Translations under genes and position numbers: made by a program | Shown: positions 25,589 through 34,821 of the stretch, piece by piece | Layout of the letters: every line of letters starts with the position of its first letter | How positions within the stretch are numbered: position 1 is the first letter of the stretch | Source of the DNA: JAHZFN01 sp965149945 | Lineage (GTDB): Bacteria; Bacillota; Dehalobacteriia; UBA4068; UBA4997 | Assembly: GCA_965149945.1 (NCBI GenBank) | Contig: CBCTTQ010000012.1 | Location: 1-53,054, forward strand | Length of the DNA: 53,054 bases | Direction of reading: 5' to 3' | The notes under the pieces: generated by a model | Databases searched by the model: none | The model's input: only the letters and a program-made list of their open reading frames with translations | What the model was told of the DNA's origin: nothing

Positions 25589-26284
25589 TTGCGTTATGAG
25601 CAGGTGAGGCAGGCGAAATTTCTCCGTCGGCTCAATCGGTTTGTGGCGGAAGTCCAGTTGGCGGACGGTCGGAGGCAACGGGTGCATGTCCCTAATACGG
25701 GTCGTTGTCGGGAATTGCTGGTACCCGGAGCTCAAGTAGTGCTCAGTCATTCCGAAAATCCCAAACGCAAACTGCCCGATTCTTTGGTCAGTGTTTATCG
25801 ATGGCAGCGATTGGTTAATATCGACTCGCAAAATCCCAATCGGTTGGCGGCGGAGGCATTGGCGGAGGGACGGCTGCTGGGGTTTGTTCCGTCTTTCCTG
25901 CGGCGAGAATATTCTTATGGGGACTCTCGGCTGGATTTGATGTTTACGGCGCCGGACGGCGCTCACTGCCTGATGGAAGTGAAAGGTTGCACGCTGGAGG
26001 TGGAAGGACGGGCGCTGTTTCCCGATGCTCCGACTTTGCGGGGCGTAAAGCATTTGAGGGAATTGACGGCGGCGCTGGCGGCAGGCTGGCGGTCGTATGT
26101 CGTTTTTGTCATTCAAATGAAGGGCGTAACAGAATTTTGTCCCAACTGGGAGACTCATCGAGCATTCGGCGAAACGCTGGCGGCAGCGGCCGCGGCAGGT
26201 GTGCGGGTACTTGCTTTTGATTCTTGGGTGATGCCTGACCGGGTGGTGTTGGCGGATCCTGTTTCGGTTCGTTTAGATCCGTAA
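25589..26284 (+). CDS. sfsA: SfsA family protein
   Basis: 231 residues from the TTG at 25589, the usual SfsA length. Motifs: RFVAEVQLADG, HVPNTGRCRELLVPG near 42-56, LMEVKGCTLE near 130-139 and a late FVIQMKGV. SfsA is described as a sugar-fermentation stimulation protein with DNA binding; its fold includes a nuclease-like core and its true role is unsettled. The TTG has GAGGAGGGGG directly before it; longer in-frame starts (25508, 25415) lack ribosome sites and give a low-complexity leader. 26285-26475 contains nothing recognisable. Confidence 0.88.
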   Translation: MRYEQVRQAKFLRRLNRFVAEVQLADGRRQRVHVPNTGRCRELLVPGAQVVLSHSENPKRKLPDSLVSVYRWQRLVNIDSQNPNRLAAEALAEGRLLGFVPSFLRREYSYGDSRLDLMFTAPDGAHCLMEVKGCTLEVEGRALFPDAPTLRGVKHLRELTAALAAGWRSYVVFVIQMKGVTEFCPNWETHRAFGETLAAAAAAGVRVLAFDSWVMPDRVVLADPVSVRLDP

Positions 26285-26475
26285 AGGATGTTTGGGAAGA
26301 GTGGCGGACGGCAGAGAGTAAAAATCAGGACAGAACGGTATCCGCGATTGTTCCCAAGGAAGTGGCGAGAACAAGGAAAACAGCAGAAAGAAACACGAGG
26401 AGATCGCCTTTCTTCCCGACGGTAAGACTCCGGGAAAGAAAGAATAGAAGTCAAAAGGAAACGATGCGGAAAAAG

Positions 26476-26508
26476 AAAAACGCCTCCCTGCCGGGAAGGC
26501 GTTTTTTT
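26476..26508. terminator. Bidirectional terminator between sfsA and nifU
   Basis: AAAAACGCC-T-CCC / GGG-AA-GGCGTTTTT hairpin, A-rich on one side and T-rich on the other, four bases from the nifU stop. Confidence 0.88.
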
Positions 26509-26511
26509 AAT

Positions 26512-26946
26512 TTAAATGCCGCAGCTTTCGCAATCATGATCACAGTTGCCGAATTGGGCGGGATCATAGGAAATGCCGTTTTTGTCATAATAATTTTTAA
26601 CGGCGGCTTTGACGGCTTCTTCCGCCAAAACAGAACAGTGAATTTTATTGGTGGGCAGACCGTCTAAGGCTTCCACCACGGCCCGATTGGAAAGCTCCAA
26701 GGCTTCTTCGATGGGCTTGCCTTTGATCATTTCCGTTGCCATGGAACTGGTGGCAATGGCAGATCCGCAGCCAAAGGTGTTGAATTTTACATCAGTGATG
26801 ATGTTGTCTTTTACTTTAATGTAGATTTTCATGATATCGCCGCATTTGGCGTTTCCTACTTCACCGATGCCGTCCGCATCGTCCATTTTTCCCAAATTGC
26901 GGGGGTTTCTGAAATGATCCATTACTTTTTCTGTATATAATGCCAT
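26512..26946 (-). CDS. nifU: NifU/IscU-type Fe-S scaffold protein
   Basis: 144 residues. The three scaffold cysteines are in GNAKCGD (near 35), FGCGSAIA (near 60) and IHCSVLAEEA (near 104). The tail adds three more (NCDHDCESCGI), typical of clostridial NifU-like scaffolds. It holds Fe-S clusters built with sulfur from the cysteine desulfurase whose gene lies 23 bases upstream. The start at 26946 follows AAAGGAG. Confidence 0.94.
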   Translation of the reverse strand: MALYTEKVMDHFRNPRNLGKMDDADGIGEVGNAKCGDIMKIYIKVKDNIITDVKFNTFGCGSAIATSSMATEMIKGKPIEEALELSNRAVVEALDGLPTNKIHCSVLAEEAVKAAVKNYYDKNGISYDPAQFGNCDHDCESCGI

Positions 26947-26969
26947 AAAAGAGCGCTCCTTTCTGACGG

Positions 26970-28163
26970 TTATTTTTGAAAGAAATGGGGACGTTTTCCG
27001 GTAGTCAGATCTTCCCAAACGGGGGAGATGTCGCGCAGATAGGCGACTACTTCCGGCACCACCTGAATGATATGGTCGATTTCTTCTTCTGTGTTGTATT
27101 CGGAGATGGAAAGACGCAAAGACCCATGGGCGACTTCGTGAGGCAGCCCCAAAGCCAACAACACATGACTGGGATCCAGGGATCCGGATGTGCAGGCGGA
27201 GCCGGAAGAGGCGCAGACGCCTTTATCATCCAGCCACAAAAGCAACGATTCCCCTTCGATTCCTTCAAAGCACATGTTTACATTTCCGGGCAGACGATGC
27301 TCCAAATCTCCGTTAACACAGGAGTACGGAATTTGAGAAAGCGCCGCGATCAGCTTATCGCGCAGACGGCTGACTTTGGTCATGTTTTCTTCCATATGGT
27401 CGCAGGCATCCTGAAATGCCGCGGCCATTCCCATAATGGCGGGAATATTTTCGGTGCCGCCTCGTTTGCCCCGTTCCTGGGCGCCGCCTTCGATGACATT
27501 AATCAAAGGCGCCCCGCGACGGGCATACAGCAGTCCGATACCTTTGGGTCCGTGAAATTTATGGGCGGAAAGAGAGAGCAGGTCGATGTGCTGGTCTTTC
27601 ACATGGATGGGCAAATGAGCGGCGGCTTGTACCGCGTCGGTGTGAAAAAGCACCCCTTTTTCCTGACAGACAGCGCCGATTTCCGCGATGGGCAGTACAG
27701 AACCGATTTCGTTGTTGGCATACATCAAGGTGACCAGCGCGGTGTCTTCCCGAATGGCGTCCCGCACTTGCCGTGGGGTGATGTTGCCGTTTGGATGAAC
27801 ATCCAGCAGTTCAATTTCAAACCCTTGCTTTTGTAGTTTATCCAGGGTGTGGAGCACGGCATGGTGTTCAAAACGACTGGAGATGATGTGTTTTTTGCCT
27901 TTTTTCTCACCGTAAGCCGCCGCGGAAAGGATGGCTTGGTTGTCTGCTTCGCTGCCGCCGCTGGTGAAGTAAATTTCGCGGCTGTCGCAGCCCAGATATT
28001 TCGCCATGGTAGTACGGGCGGCGCTCATGGCTTCGGCGGCTTCCTGTCCGACGGAATGCAGGCTGGACGGATTGCCGTAGATTTTATCAAAGTAGGGAAG
28101 CATGGCTTCCTTTGCCACTTGACTCATTTGTGTGGTCGCGGCATTATCTGCGTAAACGCGCAT
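26970..28163 (-). CDS. nifS: Cysteine desulfurase
   Basis: 397 residues. The PLP lysine is in LSAHKFHGPKGIG near 205, the catalytic cysteine in ASSGSACTSG near 325, and the N-terminus YADNAATT is canonical. It delivers sulfur to NifU. First gene of a two-gene operon with a near-consensus promoter. ATG at 28163 behind AAAGGAGG. No iscR-like regulator gene is present upstream. Confidence 0.95.
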   Translation of the reverse strand: MRVYADNAATTQMSQVAKEAMLPYFDKIYGNPSSLHSVGQEAAEAMSAARTTMAKYLGCDSREIYFTSGGSEADNQAILSAAAYGEKKGKKHIISSRFEHHAVLHTLDKLQKQGFEIELLDVHPNGNITPRQVRDAIREDTALVTLMYANNEIGSVLPIAEIGAVCQEKGVLFHTDAVQAAAHLPIHVKDQHIDLLSLSAHKFHGPKGIGLLYARRGAPLINVIEGGAQERGKRGGTENIPAIMGMAAAFQDACDHMEENMTKVSRLRDKLIAALSQIPYSCVNGDLEHRLPGNVNMCFEGIEGESLLLWLDDKGVCASSGSACTSGSLDPSHVLLALGLPHEVAHGSLRLSISEYNTEEEIDHIIQVVPEVVAYLRDISPVWEDLTTGKRPHFFQK

Positions 28164-28216
28164 GACGATTGCCTCCTTTAATCCCTAGTAATTTGCTAAT
28201 GTTTGTTTCTGAGTTT

Positions 28217-28245
28217 ATCATAGCGTGTTTTTTCTCGTTTGTCAA
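28217..28245 (-). promoter_or_regulatory. Promoter of nifS-nifU
   Basis: Minus strand TTGACA (28245-28240), 17 bp, TATGAT (28222-28217). Confidence 0.85.
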
Positions 28246-28477
28246 TACTGCAATCTTATTTTTTCTGCAAAAACGAAAAATATGCGGAAACGGGCAAGAA
28301 AAGGGCGAAAGAGACGAGGCGGATTCAAGAACCGCGAAGTCCGGACACAGAAAAAACGGAAAAGGAAAATCGTTTGAAGGAACGAATTTGATCAAATTTC
28401 AGAAAAACGGGAGGAGGCTGAGACAGAAAGAAAAAAATTCAGAAAGGCAGAAAGAAAACGAAAAGGTGAACCCAAGA
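28246..28477. other. Purine-rich spacer between nifS and mreB
   Basis: The plus strand is mostly A and G here, which gives long meaningless Lys/Arg/Glu frames. I see no ribosome site, RNA structure or conserved protein. Confidence 0.6.
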
Positions 28478-28515
28478 AAACGAAACAGGCGGTTTTGGTA
28501 CCGCCTGTTTCGTTT
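28478..28515 (-). terminator. Long perfect hairpin at the end of mreB
   Basis: AAACGAAACAGGCGGT (28478-28493) and its exact complement (28500-28515) form a 16-bp stem with a 6-base loop. It overlaps the mreB stop codon. The minus-strand exit has a short U run. Confidence 0.8.
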
Positions 28516-29923
28516 ATTTCTTTCGATTTTTTCGGGCAAAATAGCCGGTGCTATAAATACGCCCCAGCATTTCCAGGGCTTTTCCGGTACCTTTTGCCAC
28601 GCTGAAAGCGGGATCTTCCGCCGTGCTGACATGAAGGAACGTCTTTTGACTCAGGAACAGGGCGATGTTGTCCAATTGACTGCCGCCGCCGGTCAGCACC
28701 AATCCTTTGGCGATGATATCGGAAATCAGCTCCGGAGAAATTTCTTCCAGCATATCGTTAACGGTGCGGGCAATGGTATTTAAGGTCCCCAGCAACGCCT
28801 GGTTGCATTCTTTTGCCGTGTAAGTGATGGTTCTCGCTTCACCGGTTTTCATATCCTTGCCTTTAACCTGGACAGAGTTTTTGCGGTTATCCTCAGTGAT
28901 AACCGCGGTGCCGATGCTGCATTTGATGTCTTCGGCACAGTGCTCCCCAATCAAAAGACCATGCTCCCGTCGAATGTCTCCGATGATGGCTTTGTTCATT
29001 TGGCTGCCGCCGCAGAGGATGGTTTGCCCGATGACAATGCCGTCCAGAGCGATGACGGCGATTTCTGTGGTGCCGCCGCCGATATCGACAATAAGATTGC
29101 CGCTGACTCCGTGGACATCCAGACCGGCGCCCATAGCGGCCGCCATGGGGCGAGAAAGGAAAAACGCCTGACGGGCGCCGCTTTGCAAGGCTGCCTGTTT
29201 GATGGATTTTTCTTCCATCGCGGTGGCGCCGTAGGGCAGGCAGACCATGATGCGAGGTTTGATGATCCAACTGCGTCCGTAGGCTTGTTCGATGAAATAT
29301 TGCAGCATTTTTTCCGTCACATCATAATCGGCGATAACGCCGTTCTGAATGGGGCGAATGGCGCGGATGGTGTCGGGGGCTTCCTGCAGCATGCTGCGAG
29401 CCGCATTGCCAACCGCCGCCACTTCTCCTGTTTCTTTGTTCAACGCCACGACGGAAGGTTCATGGAACACAATACCGCGGTCTTTGACAAACACTTCGAT
29501 GCTGGAGGTTCCCAGATCGATGCCGATATCCAGGCTAAGGTGCAGGGGACGTTTGGGTTGTTGCTTTTTTTGTTTCTTTTTGACGGCATTCATTTGCCGA
29601 CGACGCCCCGGCAGAGAAGAAGAAATTTGCTTTTGGCGAGGTGTGCGGTTTTTTTTGCTTGTTTTTTGGGGAGAAAGGGAAACGCTCTGTCCTCGCTTGC
29701 CGGGGCGCCGCGTACCGCGGACGGGTCGCGTTTTGCCGCCGGGGCGGACTTCTTCGGTTTTGGGGCGGCCGCGTTTCGGTGTCGTTTCTCTTTGGGAGCG
29801 GGGTTGCGCTGTGTCGACTTGGGGGCGCTTGCGCTGCCGCTGTTTCTGATTCTTTTTATAATTGGCATAGGCGGCGGTTTTTTTCAGCGCCGGTCCTTTT
29901 TTCTTTTTTTTGACGGCGGACAT
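28514..29923 (-). CDS. mreB: MreB-like actin homologue with a basic N-terminal tail
   Basis: 469 residues, about 130 longer than usual. Residues 132-469 are a complete MreB: phosphate-1 motif DIGIDLGTSS, GGGTTEIAVIALDG as phosphate-2, and TGGGSQLDNIALFL as the adenosine motif. Residues 1-127 are extra: 44 Lys/Arg against 4 Asp/Glu, no predicted fold, with an AT-hook-like core TPKRGRPK at 48-55. The ATG at 29923 has AGGAGG and a promoter (29980-30008) close by, while the internal Met111 has no ribosome site, so the tail is probably translated. MreB guides lateral wall synthesis in rods. mreC and mreD are not adjacent. Confidence 0.88.
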   Translation of the reverse strand: MSAVKKKKKGPALKKTAAYANYKKNQKQRQRKRPQVDTAQPRSQRETTPKRGRPKTEEVRPGGKTRPVRGTRRPGKRGQSVSLSPQKTSKKNRTPRQKQISSSLPGRRRQMNAVKKKQKKQQPKRPLHLSLDIGIDLGTSSIEVFVKDRGIVFHEPSVVALNKETGEVAAVGNAARSMLQEAPDTIRAIRPIQNGVIADYDVTEKMLQYFIEQAYGRSWIIKPRIMVCLPYGATAMEEKSIKQAALQSGARQAFFLSRPMAAAMGAGLDVHGVSGNLIVDIGGGTTEIAVIALDGIVIGQTILCGGSQMNKAIIGDIRREHGLLIGEHCAEDIKCSIGTAVITEDNRKNSVQVKGKDMKTGEARTITYTAKECNQALLGTLNTIARTVNDMLEEISPELISDIIAKGLVLTGGGSQLDNIALFLSQKTFLHVSTAEDPAFSVAKGTGKALEMLGRIYSTGYFARKNRKK

Positions 29924-29979
29924 GGGATCCTCCTCATTTTTTGTAAATTTTCATACGGCTTCATTTTTATCTATGTTAA

Positions 29980-30008
29980 ATTATAGCGAAAAAAAAGATA
30001 GAATACAA
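29980..30008 (-). promoter_or_regulatory. Promoter of mreB
   Basis: Minus strand TTGTAT (30008-30003), 17 bp, TATAAT (29985-29980). Confidence 0.8.
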
Positions 30009-30016
30009 CCGCTTAT

Positions 30017-30045
30017 TTGATTTTCCGACGGTTTTAGGGTAATAT
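30017..30045 (+). promoter_or_regulatory. Promoter of the ABC-F gene
   Basis: TTGATT (30017-30022), 17 bp, TAATAT (30040-30045). Its -35 lies 8 bp from that of mreB. Confidence 0.7.
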
Positions 30046-30079
30046 AGTAGATAGCGATTGCAGAAAGGCGGAAAAGGGT

Positions 30080-32008
30080 ATGTCATTGATTACAGCGAAC
30101 CAATTGGGACTGCGTTTTTTGGAAAAGGAAATTTTTCAAGGCGTGCAGTTTGTGGTGGAAGAAAAAGATCGCATCGGACTGGTGGGTCGCAACGGCGCCG
30201 GTAAGACCAGTCTTTTTCGACTGTTGACCGGAGAATTGAAACCTTCTGAGGGCGAATTATATATTGCCAAAAATTGCCGAATCGGCATTATGGAGCAGCA
30301 TCTGCGGGGCGGCTGCAGCGTGGCGGAAGAGCTGGAGCGGGTGTTCGCGCCTCTGGCGCTGGCAGAACAGGAATTGGATCGGATTAACGATGAGTTGAGC
30401 CAAAATCCATCGGATCCGCTTCCTTTGGTGAAACGCCAGCAGGAATTACAGGAATATTATTTGGAACAGGGCGGGTTGACTTATCGCGGCCGTGTGCGTT
30501 CCGCTTTGTTGGGATTGGGCTTTCGGGAGGAGGAGTTTGACCAGCCTTTGGAACAGCTTTCCGGCGGCCAGCGCAGTAAATTATCCCTTGCCAAACTGCT
30601 TCTTTCGGCGGCGGATGTGTTGCTGCTGGACGAACCCACTAACCATCTGGATATTGAGTCGGTGGAATGGCTGGAAGAGTTTTTGCGGGATTATCGAGGT
30701 ACTTTTTTGGTTATTTCCCATGACCGTTATTTTTTAGATCGGGTCACCACGACCACTTTTGATTTGGAAAACCATAAGCTGAAAGTATATCGGGGCGGTT
30801 ACAGCGAATTTTTGGCAAAAAAGGAAAAAGAACGGGAAATCGCTCTGCGTCACAACGAGAACATCCGACGGGAAATTCAGCGGGTGGAAGGCATCATTGA
30901 ACAGCAAAAACGCTGGAATCGGGAGAAAAATCTGGTGACTGCCGCCAGTAAGCAAAAGTCCATCGACCGCATGCGGCGGGAATTGATTCAACTGGACGAC
31001 GTCCCGCGGGAATTGCATCTGCGGTTTCAGTCCAAAGCCAGCGCCGGCAATGAGGTCTTGACCGTGCGCGGGCTGACCAAAGCCTTCGGAGAAAAAAAAT
31101 TATTTAATAATGTAGATTTCGATTTGCACAAAGGGGAGCATGTTTTTTTGCTGGGTAACAATGGTTGCGGTAAATCCACCCTGTTTAAGATCATCATGGG
31201 GGAAGTGCCTCCGGATGCCGGCGAGTGTCGCCCGGGCGCCAATGTGGAAATCGGCTATTTTGACCAGATACAAAAATTGTTTTATACCGACGGCACCGTG
31301 TTGGAAGAACTTTGGCGGGCGTTTCCTCATATGACAGAAACGGAAATCCGCGGCGCTTTGGCGGCGTTTTTGTTTGTGGGACGGGATTTGGAAAAGCCCT
31401 GTTCTGTTTTATCAGGCGGCGAAAAGGCGCGGTTGGGATTGCTGAAATTGATTTTGTCCGGGGCTAATCTGCTCCTGCTGGACGAACCCACCAACCATCT
31501 GGATATTCCTTCCAGAGAAGCGCTGGAGCAGGCATTACTCCGATATGACGGTACGGTGCTGGCTATTTCCCATGACCGTTTTTTCATCAACAAATTGGCG
31601 GATCGGGTGGTGCATATGGCAAATCGGCGCCTCATCAATTATCTGGGCAATTATGATTACTACTGCGAAAAGCGGCGGGAATTGGAGCAAGAGCAACTGC
31701 CGGAAACAGCGAAAACCACAACGAACAAAACTTCCGACAGCAAACGGGATTACCAAACCCGCAAAGAACAAGCGGCGAAACTGCGCAAACTCAACACCCG
31801 TCTGAGCAAGACGGAGCAGAAAATCGAAGCCCTGGAAAAAGAGATTGCCCGCATCGAAAAAGAACTTTGCCGGGAGGATGTGGCGTCCGATTATGAGCAG
31901 GCGGCGACGCTGAGCGGACAACTGGAACAAACCCGCCGGGAACTGGAGCATGCTATGGACGATTGGACGCTGCTTTCTTTGGAGCTGGAGGAACTGGACG
32001 GACAGTAG
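30080..32008 (+). CDS. ABC-F family ATPase
   Basis: 642 residues, two ABC cassettes and no membrane segments. Walker A: GRNGAGKTS (36-44) and GNNGCGKST (about 358-366). Signatures: LSGGQRSK near 160 and LSGGEKARL near 445, each with LLLDEPTNHLDI. The inter-domain linker (about 240-310) is charged and helical, as expected for the ribosome-reaching P-site tip, and the C-terminal 100 residues form a coiled coil (KLRKLNTRLSKTEQKIEALEKE). ABC-F proteins act on the ribosome in translation or antibiotic protection; this one looks like the housekeeping YdiF/Uup type. Ribosome site AAAGGCGG is modest. Confidence 0.92.
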   Translation: MSLITANQLGLRFLEKEIFQGVQFVVEEKDRIGLVGRNGAGKTSLFRLLTGELKPSEGELYIAKNCRIGIMEQHLRGGCSVAEELERVFAPLALAEQELDRINDELSQNPSDPLPLVKRQQELQEYYLEQGGLTYRGRVRSALLGLGFREEEFDQPLEQLSGGQRSKLSLAKLLLSAADVLLLDEPTNHLDIESVEWLEEFLRDYRGTFLVISHDRYFLDRVTTTTFDLENHKLKVYRGGYSEFLAKKEKEREIALRHNENIRREIQRVEGIIEQQKRWNREKNLVTAASKQKSIDRMRRELIQLDDVPRELHLRFQSKASAGNEVLTVRGLTKAFGEKKLFNNVDFDLHKGEHVFLLGNNGCGKSTLFKIIMGEVPPDAGECRPGANVEIGYFDQIQKLFYTDGTVLEELWRAFPHMTETEIRGALAAFLFVGRDLEKPCSVLSGGEKARLGLLKLILSGANLLLLDEPTNHLDIPSREALEQALLRYDGTVLAISHDRFFINKLADRVVHMANRRLINYLGNYDYYCEKRRELEQEQLPETAKTTTNKTSDSKRDYQTRKEQAAKLRKLNTRLSKTEQKIEALEKEIARIEKELCREDVASDYEQAATLSGQLEQTRRELEHAMDDWTLLSLELEELDGQ

Positions 32009-32163
32009 GAACGGGAGATGTTTTTCGGAAAACGGGGAAAATTCGCGGGAAAGCGGAAAATACCGTGATTTCTCCATAAAAAGAACATGGTCGGGAAATT
32101 CTAAAAAGAATAGAAAATTTTTTTGAAAAACCGCGAAATTTTGTAAATTTTATCTTAAGATTC

Positions 32164-32190
32164 GGGGATTCCGCGGAAAACCCCTTTTTT
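32164..32190 (+). terminator. Terminator candidate after the ABC-F gene
   Basis: GGGG-A-TTCC / GGAA-AA-CCCC imperfect stem (32164-32184) followed by six T. Confidence 0.65.
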
Positions 32191-32204
32191 AATGGACAGA
32201 GATG

Positions 32205-32213
32205 TGGTATACT
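32205..32213 (+). promoter_or_regulatory. Extended -10 promoter of the stalk-LCP-TagA operon
   Basis: TGGTATACT with no good -35, 26 bases before the start codon of the stalk-domain gene. Confidence 0.55.
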
Positions 32214-32238
32214 ATACAGATAATGGAGGGGTATGCAC

Positions 32239-32814
32239 ATGAGGAACCTTTTGCGGAAACAAAAACAGAAAATCGTGCCGGCGGCGGTGTTTTTCCTGTT
32301 GTTGGGCGGTTTTTTGCTGGGCGCCGCGCCCGGCGGCAGCGAGGATCCTCTGGTGACCAGAAGCTGGGTGGATCAGTATGCCGAAGATCAGATCGGTCCT
32401 TTGGAAGATCGGGTGAACGCGCTGCGGGCGCGGCTGGATTTAGGTACGGAACTTTGTTTTTGGATTGGGAATACGACCATGACCATCGGAGGTATCCCTA
32501 AGGAAATGGATGTAGCGCCCGCTCTGCAAAATAATCGAACGATGCTGCCTTTGCGTTATGTAGGCGAGGCGGTGGGAGCGGAATTCCGTTGGGACAACAC
32601 TGCTAAAAAGGCTACTTATGAAAAAGACGGTACCACGGTTGAGCTGTGGATCGGCCGTACGGCGGTGCGGGTGGACGGCGTCATGGGTTATATCGATACC
32701 CCGCCTTTGATTGTAAACAGCCGCACGATGGTGCCTATGCGCTTTGTTATGGAGACGCTGGGCGCGGAAGTGGAATGGGACAATAATGAGAAAAAAGCGA
32801 CTGTGATTTTGTAA
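32239..32814 (+). CDS. Membrane-anchored stalk-domain protein
   Basis: 191 residues. One N-terminal hydrophobic helix after a basic start (KIVPAAVFFLLLGGFLLGAA) is a signal or anchor. A short coiled-coil-like stretch (QIGPLEDRVNALRARLDL) leads into a single stalk domain (about 75-191) with RTMLPLRYVGEAVGAEFRWD and RTMVPMRFVMETLGAEVEWD half-repeats. Probably faces the wall. I choose ATG 32239, which puts GGAGGGG at a good distance; ATG 32233 is too close. It precedes an LCP gene by 90 bases. Confidence 0.8.
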   Translation: MRNLLRKQKQKIVPAAVFFLLLGGFLLGAAPGGSEDPLVTRSWVDQYAEDQIGPLEDRVNALRARLDLGTELCFWIGNTTMTIGGIPKEMDVAPALQNNRTMLPLRYVGEAVGAEFRWDNTAKKATYEKDGTTVELWIGRTAVRVDGVMGYIDTPPLIVNSRTMVPMRFVMETLGAEVEWDNNEKKATVIL

Positions 32815-32904
32815 AGCGGGCGGCGAGACTGCCCAAACGGTTGGTTTTCGCGGAATCGACCGTGGTTGCGGATAGGAACGGAGATCAGAAAGGAATTGGG
32901 GAAT

Positions 32905-33948
32905 ATGGCAAATGGACGACAAAGATTCTGGAGCCGCGTTGTGGGAGATCTTTCTCCCGTGGGGAAGGTCTGGTTTTATTTGATGTTGGTGCTGATGTGC
33001 GCCGGCGGTATATATATCGGACTGTGGATTTCCTGCAACGTCATGGCGCATCCCATCGATGTGCCCTATGTGACAGCGGATAATTATTATGAAAACCAAG
33101 AGGAAATGGAGGCGGCGGCGGCCGACATCACCGGCGAAGACGGTCAGCTGACAGTGATGCTGATGGGTTCCGACGCGCGGGCGGGAGATGACGCCAGTCG
33201 TTCGGACACGCTGATGATTGCTTTTGTGGATATGGAGACGCCTTCTGTGGGGCTGCTTTCCGTGCCGCGGGACACTTATGTGGAAATTGACGGCGCGGGC
33301 ATGACCAAAATCAATCATGCCTTCGCGTACGGTGGGTTGCCGCTGACAAAGCGGACAACGGAAGATTTTTTAGGCATAGAAATCGACCGCTATCTGGAAG
33401 TAGACTTTGAGGGATTCGCGGCGTTGGTGGACGCCATCGGCGGCGTGGACATCAATGTGGAACAAGATATGTATAAACCGGAAGAAGGTATTAATCTGCA
33501 GGCGGGCCTGCAGCATCTGGACGGGGAAGACGCCTTGGCTTATTGTCGTTGGCGCGGGGACGGCACCGGCGATATCGGTCGTGTGGAACGCCAGCAGGAA
33601 TTTTTGAAAGCAGTGGCGGAGCAGATGATGAATCTGGGGACCATTGCCAAACTGCCTCAGATGATGGATATCATCAGTGACAATATGCTGACGGATTTCA
33701 CCACACGGGAGTTGTTGTCCGTGTTTAATACTTTTAAAAACGCCAACAGCTTGGAATTGTATACGGAAATGGTACCCGGCACGGGAGAATATATCAATGG
33801 TGTCAGCTATTGGATTCCCGATGAGTCGCAAATTGAGTCTCTGGTGGCAAGGATGGAAATGTCTCCGACAGAGCGGGCGGCGGCCTATCCGGAAACCCAG
33901 TCGGGTACAGGCGCCCAGTCGGGTACAGGCACGACAGAAGCGGAGTGA
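32905..33948 (+). CDS. LytR-CpsA-Psr (LCP) family glycopolymer transferase
   Basis: 347 residues. One N-terminal membrane helix (about 20-42), then the extracellular LCP domain: MGSDARAGDDASRSDTLMIAF (about 85-105), LLSVPRDTYVEI (116-127), KINHAFAYGG and DFEGFAALVDAIGGVDI. The conserved Asp and Arg residues that bind the polyprenyl-pyrophosphate and Mg are present. LCP enzymes move wall glycopolymers from their lipid carrier to peptidoglycan. The C-terminus has a short duplicated QSGTGxQSGTG linker. The start at 32905 is the best of several; its ribosome site is ordinary. Nine bases before the TagA-like gene. Confidence 0.9.
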   Translation: MANGRQRFWSRVVGDLSPVGKVWFYLMLVLMCAGGIYIGLWISCNVMAHPIDVPYVTADNYYENQEEMEAAAADITGEDGQLTVMLMGSDARAGDDASRSDTLMIAFVDMETPSVGLLSVPRDTYVEIDGAGMTKINHAFAYGGLPLTKRTTEDFLGIEIDRYLEVDFEGFAALVDAIGGVDINVEQDMYKPEEGINLQAGLQHLDGEDALAYCRWRGDGTGDIGRVERQQEFLKAVAEQMMNLGTIAKLPQMMDIISDNMLTDFTTRELLSVFNTFKNANSLELYTEMVPGTGEYINGVSYWIPDESQIESLVARMEMSPTERAAAYPETQSGTGAQSGTGTTEAE

Positions 33949-33957
33949 GCGTAAGCA

Positions 33958-34740
33958 ATGAGAGGATATCGAATTTTAGGAGCCAGAATTGACGGTTTGG
34001 ACATGGTAGAAACCGTCTGCTGTGTGGATGACTTTGTGAAAGCGGGGCGGGAAGCCCGCCGTTTGAATCAGAAAAATCCCGATGCCGAACAGCGGCGGGT
34101 TTTGCGCCATATCATTACATTAAACGCGGAAATTTTGTATCGGGCGCAAAGTGACACACGATTGATGGAAATTATCAATAAGGCGGATTTGGTGACTCCC
34201 GACGGCAGCGGCGCTGTTTGGGGCGTCAAACAGCTGACCGGTCGCGAGGTGGAACGGGTGACGGGGATCGATCTGATGACGGAACTCTGCCGCCAAAGCG
34301 GTCAATGCGGTTGGAAAGTATTTCTGCTGGGGGGGAAACCCGGCATCGCCGACGAGGCGGGCCGCCGTTTGGAAGACCGGGATAATACACAAGTGGTGGG
34401 GATGCTGAACGGTTATTTCCAACCGGAAGATGAGACCTCTATCGTAGAACGAATCAACGACAGCGGCGCGGATATTTTATTTGTAGCGCTGGGCGCGCCG
34501 AAGCAGGAATTTTGGATCGACCGATATCGCGATCTGCTGCAAGTGCCTGTGGCGATCGGCGTCGGCGGCAGTTTTGATGTGATTTCCGGTCAGGTGGAAC
34601 GGGCGCCCGCGGTGTTTCAGAAAATGGGATTGGAATGGCTCTGGCGGCTGCTGAAAGAGCCCTGGCGCTGGAAGCGTATGCTGGCGCTGCCTAAATTTAT
34701 GTTGCTGGTGAAACGAACAAAGAAGAAAAAGCTGGCGTGA
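33958..34740 (+). CDS. WecG/TagA/CpsF-family glycosyltransferase
   Basis: 260 residues. Family motifs: HIITLNAEILYRAQSD (about 51-66), TPDGSGAVWGVK (80-91), ERVTGIDLM (98-106), FLLGG and GAPKQEFWIDRY near 180, then GVGGSFDVISGQVERAP. In TagA this enzyme adds ManNAc to lipid-linked GlcNAc to form the linkage unit of a wall polymer. With the LCP gene in front it points to synthesis and attachment of a secondary wall polymer, the usual receptor for SLH domains. Confidence 0.92.
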   Translation: MRGYRILGARIDGLDMVETVCCVDDFVKAGREARRLNQKNPDAEQRRVLRHIITLNAEILYRAQSDTRLMEIINKADLVTPDGSGAVWGVKQLTGREVERVTGIDLMTELCRQSGQCGWKVFLLGGKPGIADEAGRRLEDRDNTQVVGMLNGYFQPEDETSIVERINDSGADILFVALGAPKQEFWIDRYRDLLQVPVAIGVGGSFDVISGQVERAPAVFQKMGLEWLWRLLKEPWRWKRMLALPKFMLLVKRTKKKKLA

Positions 34741-34821
34741 CGATATTTTTTTGCCGGTTTGGACAAGTCTCCTTAAGGAGGATCCCGTACGCGACCCGTC
34801 GGGAACAAAATAAACGCTCTG

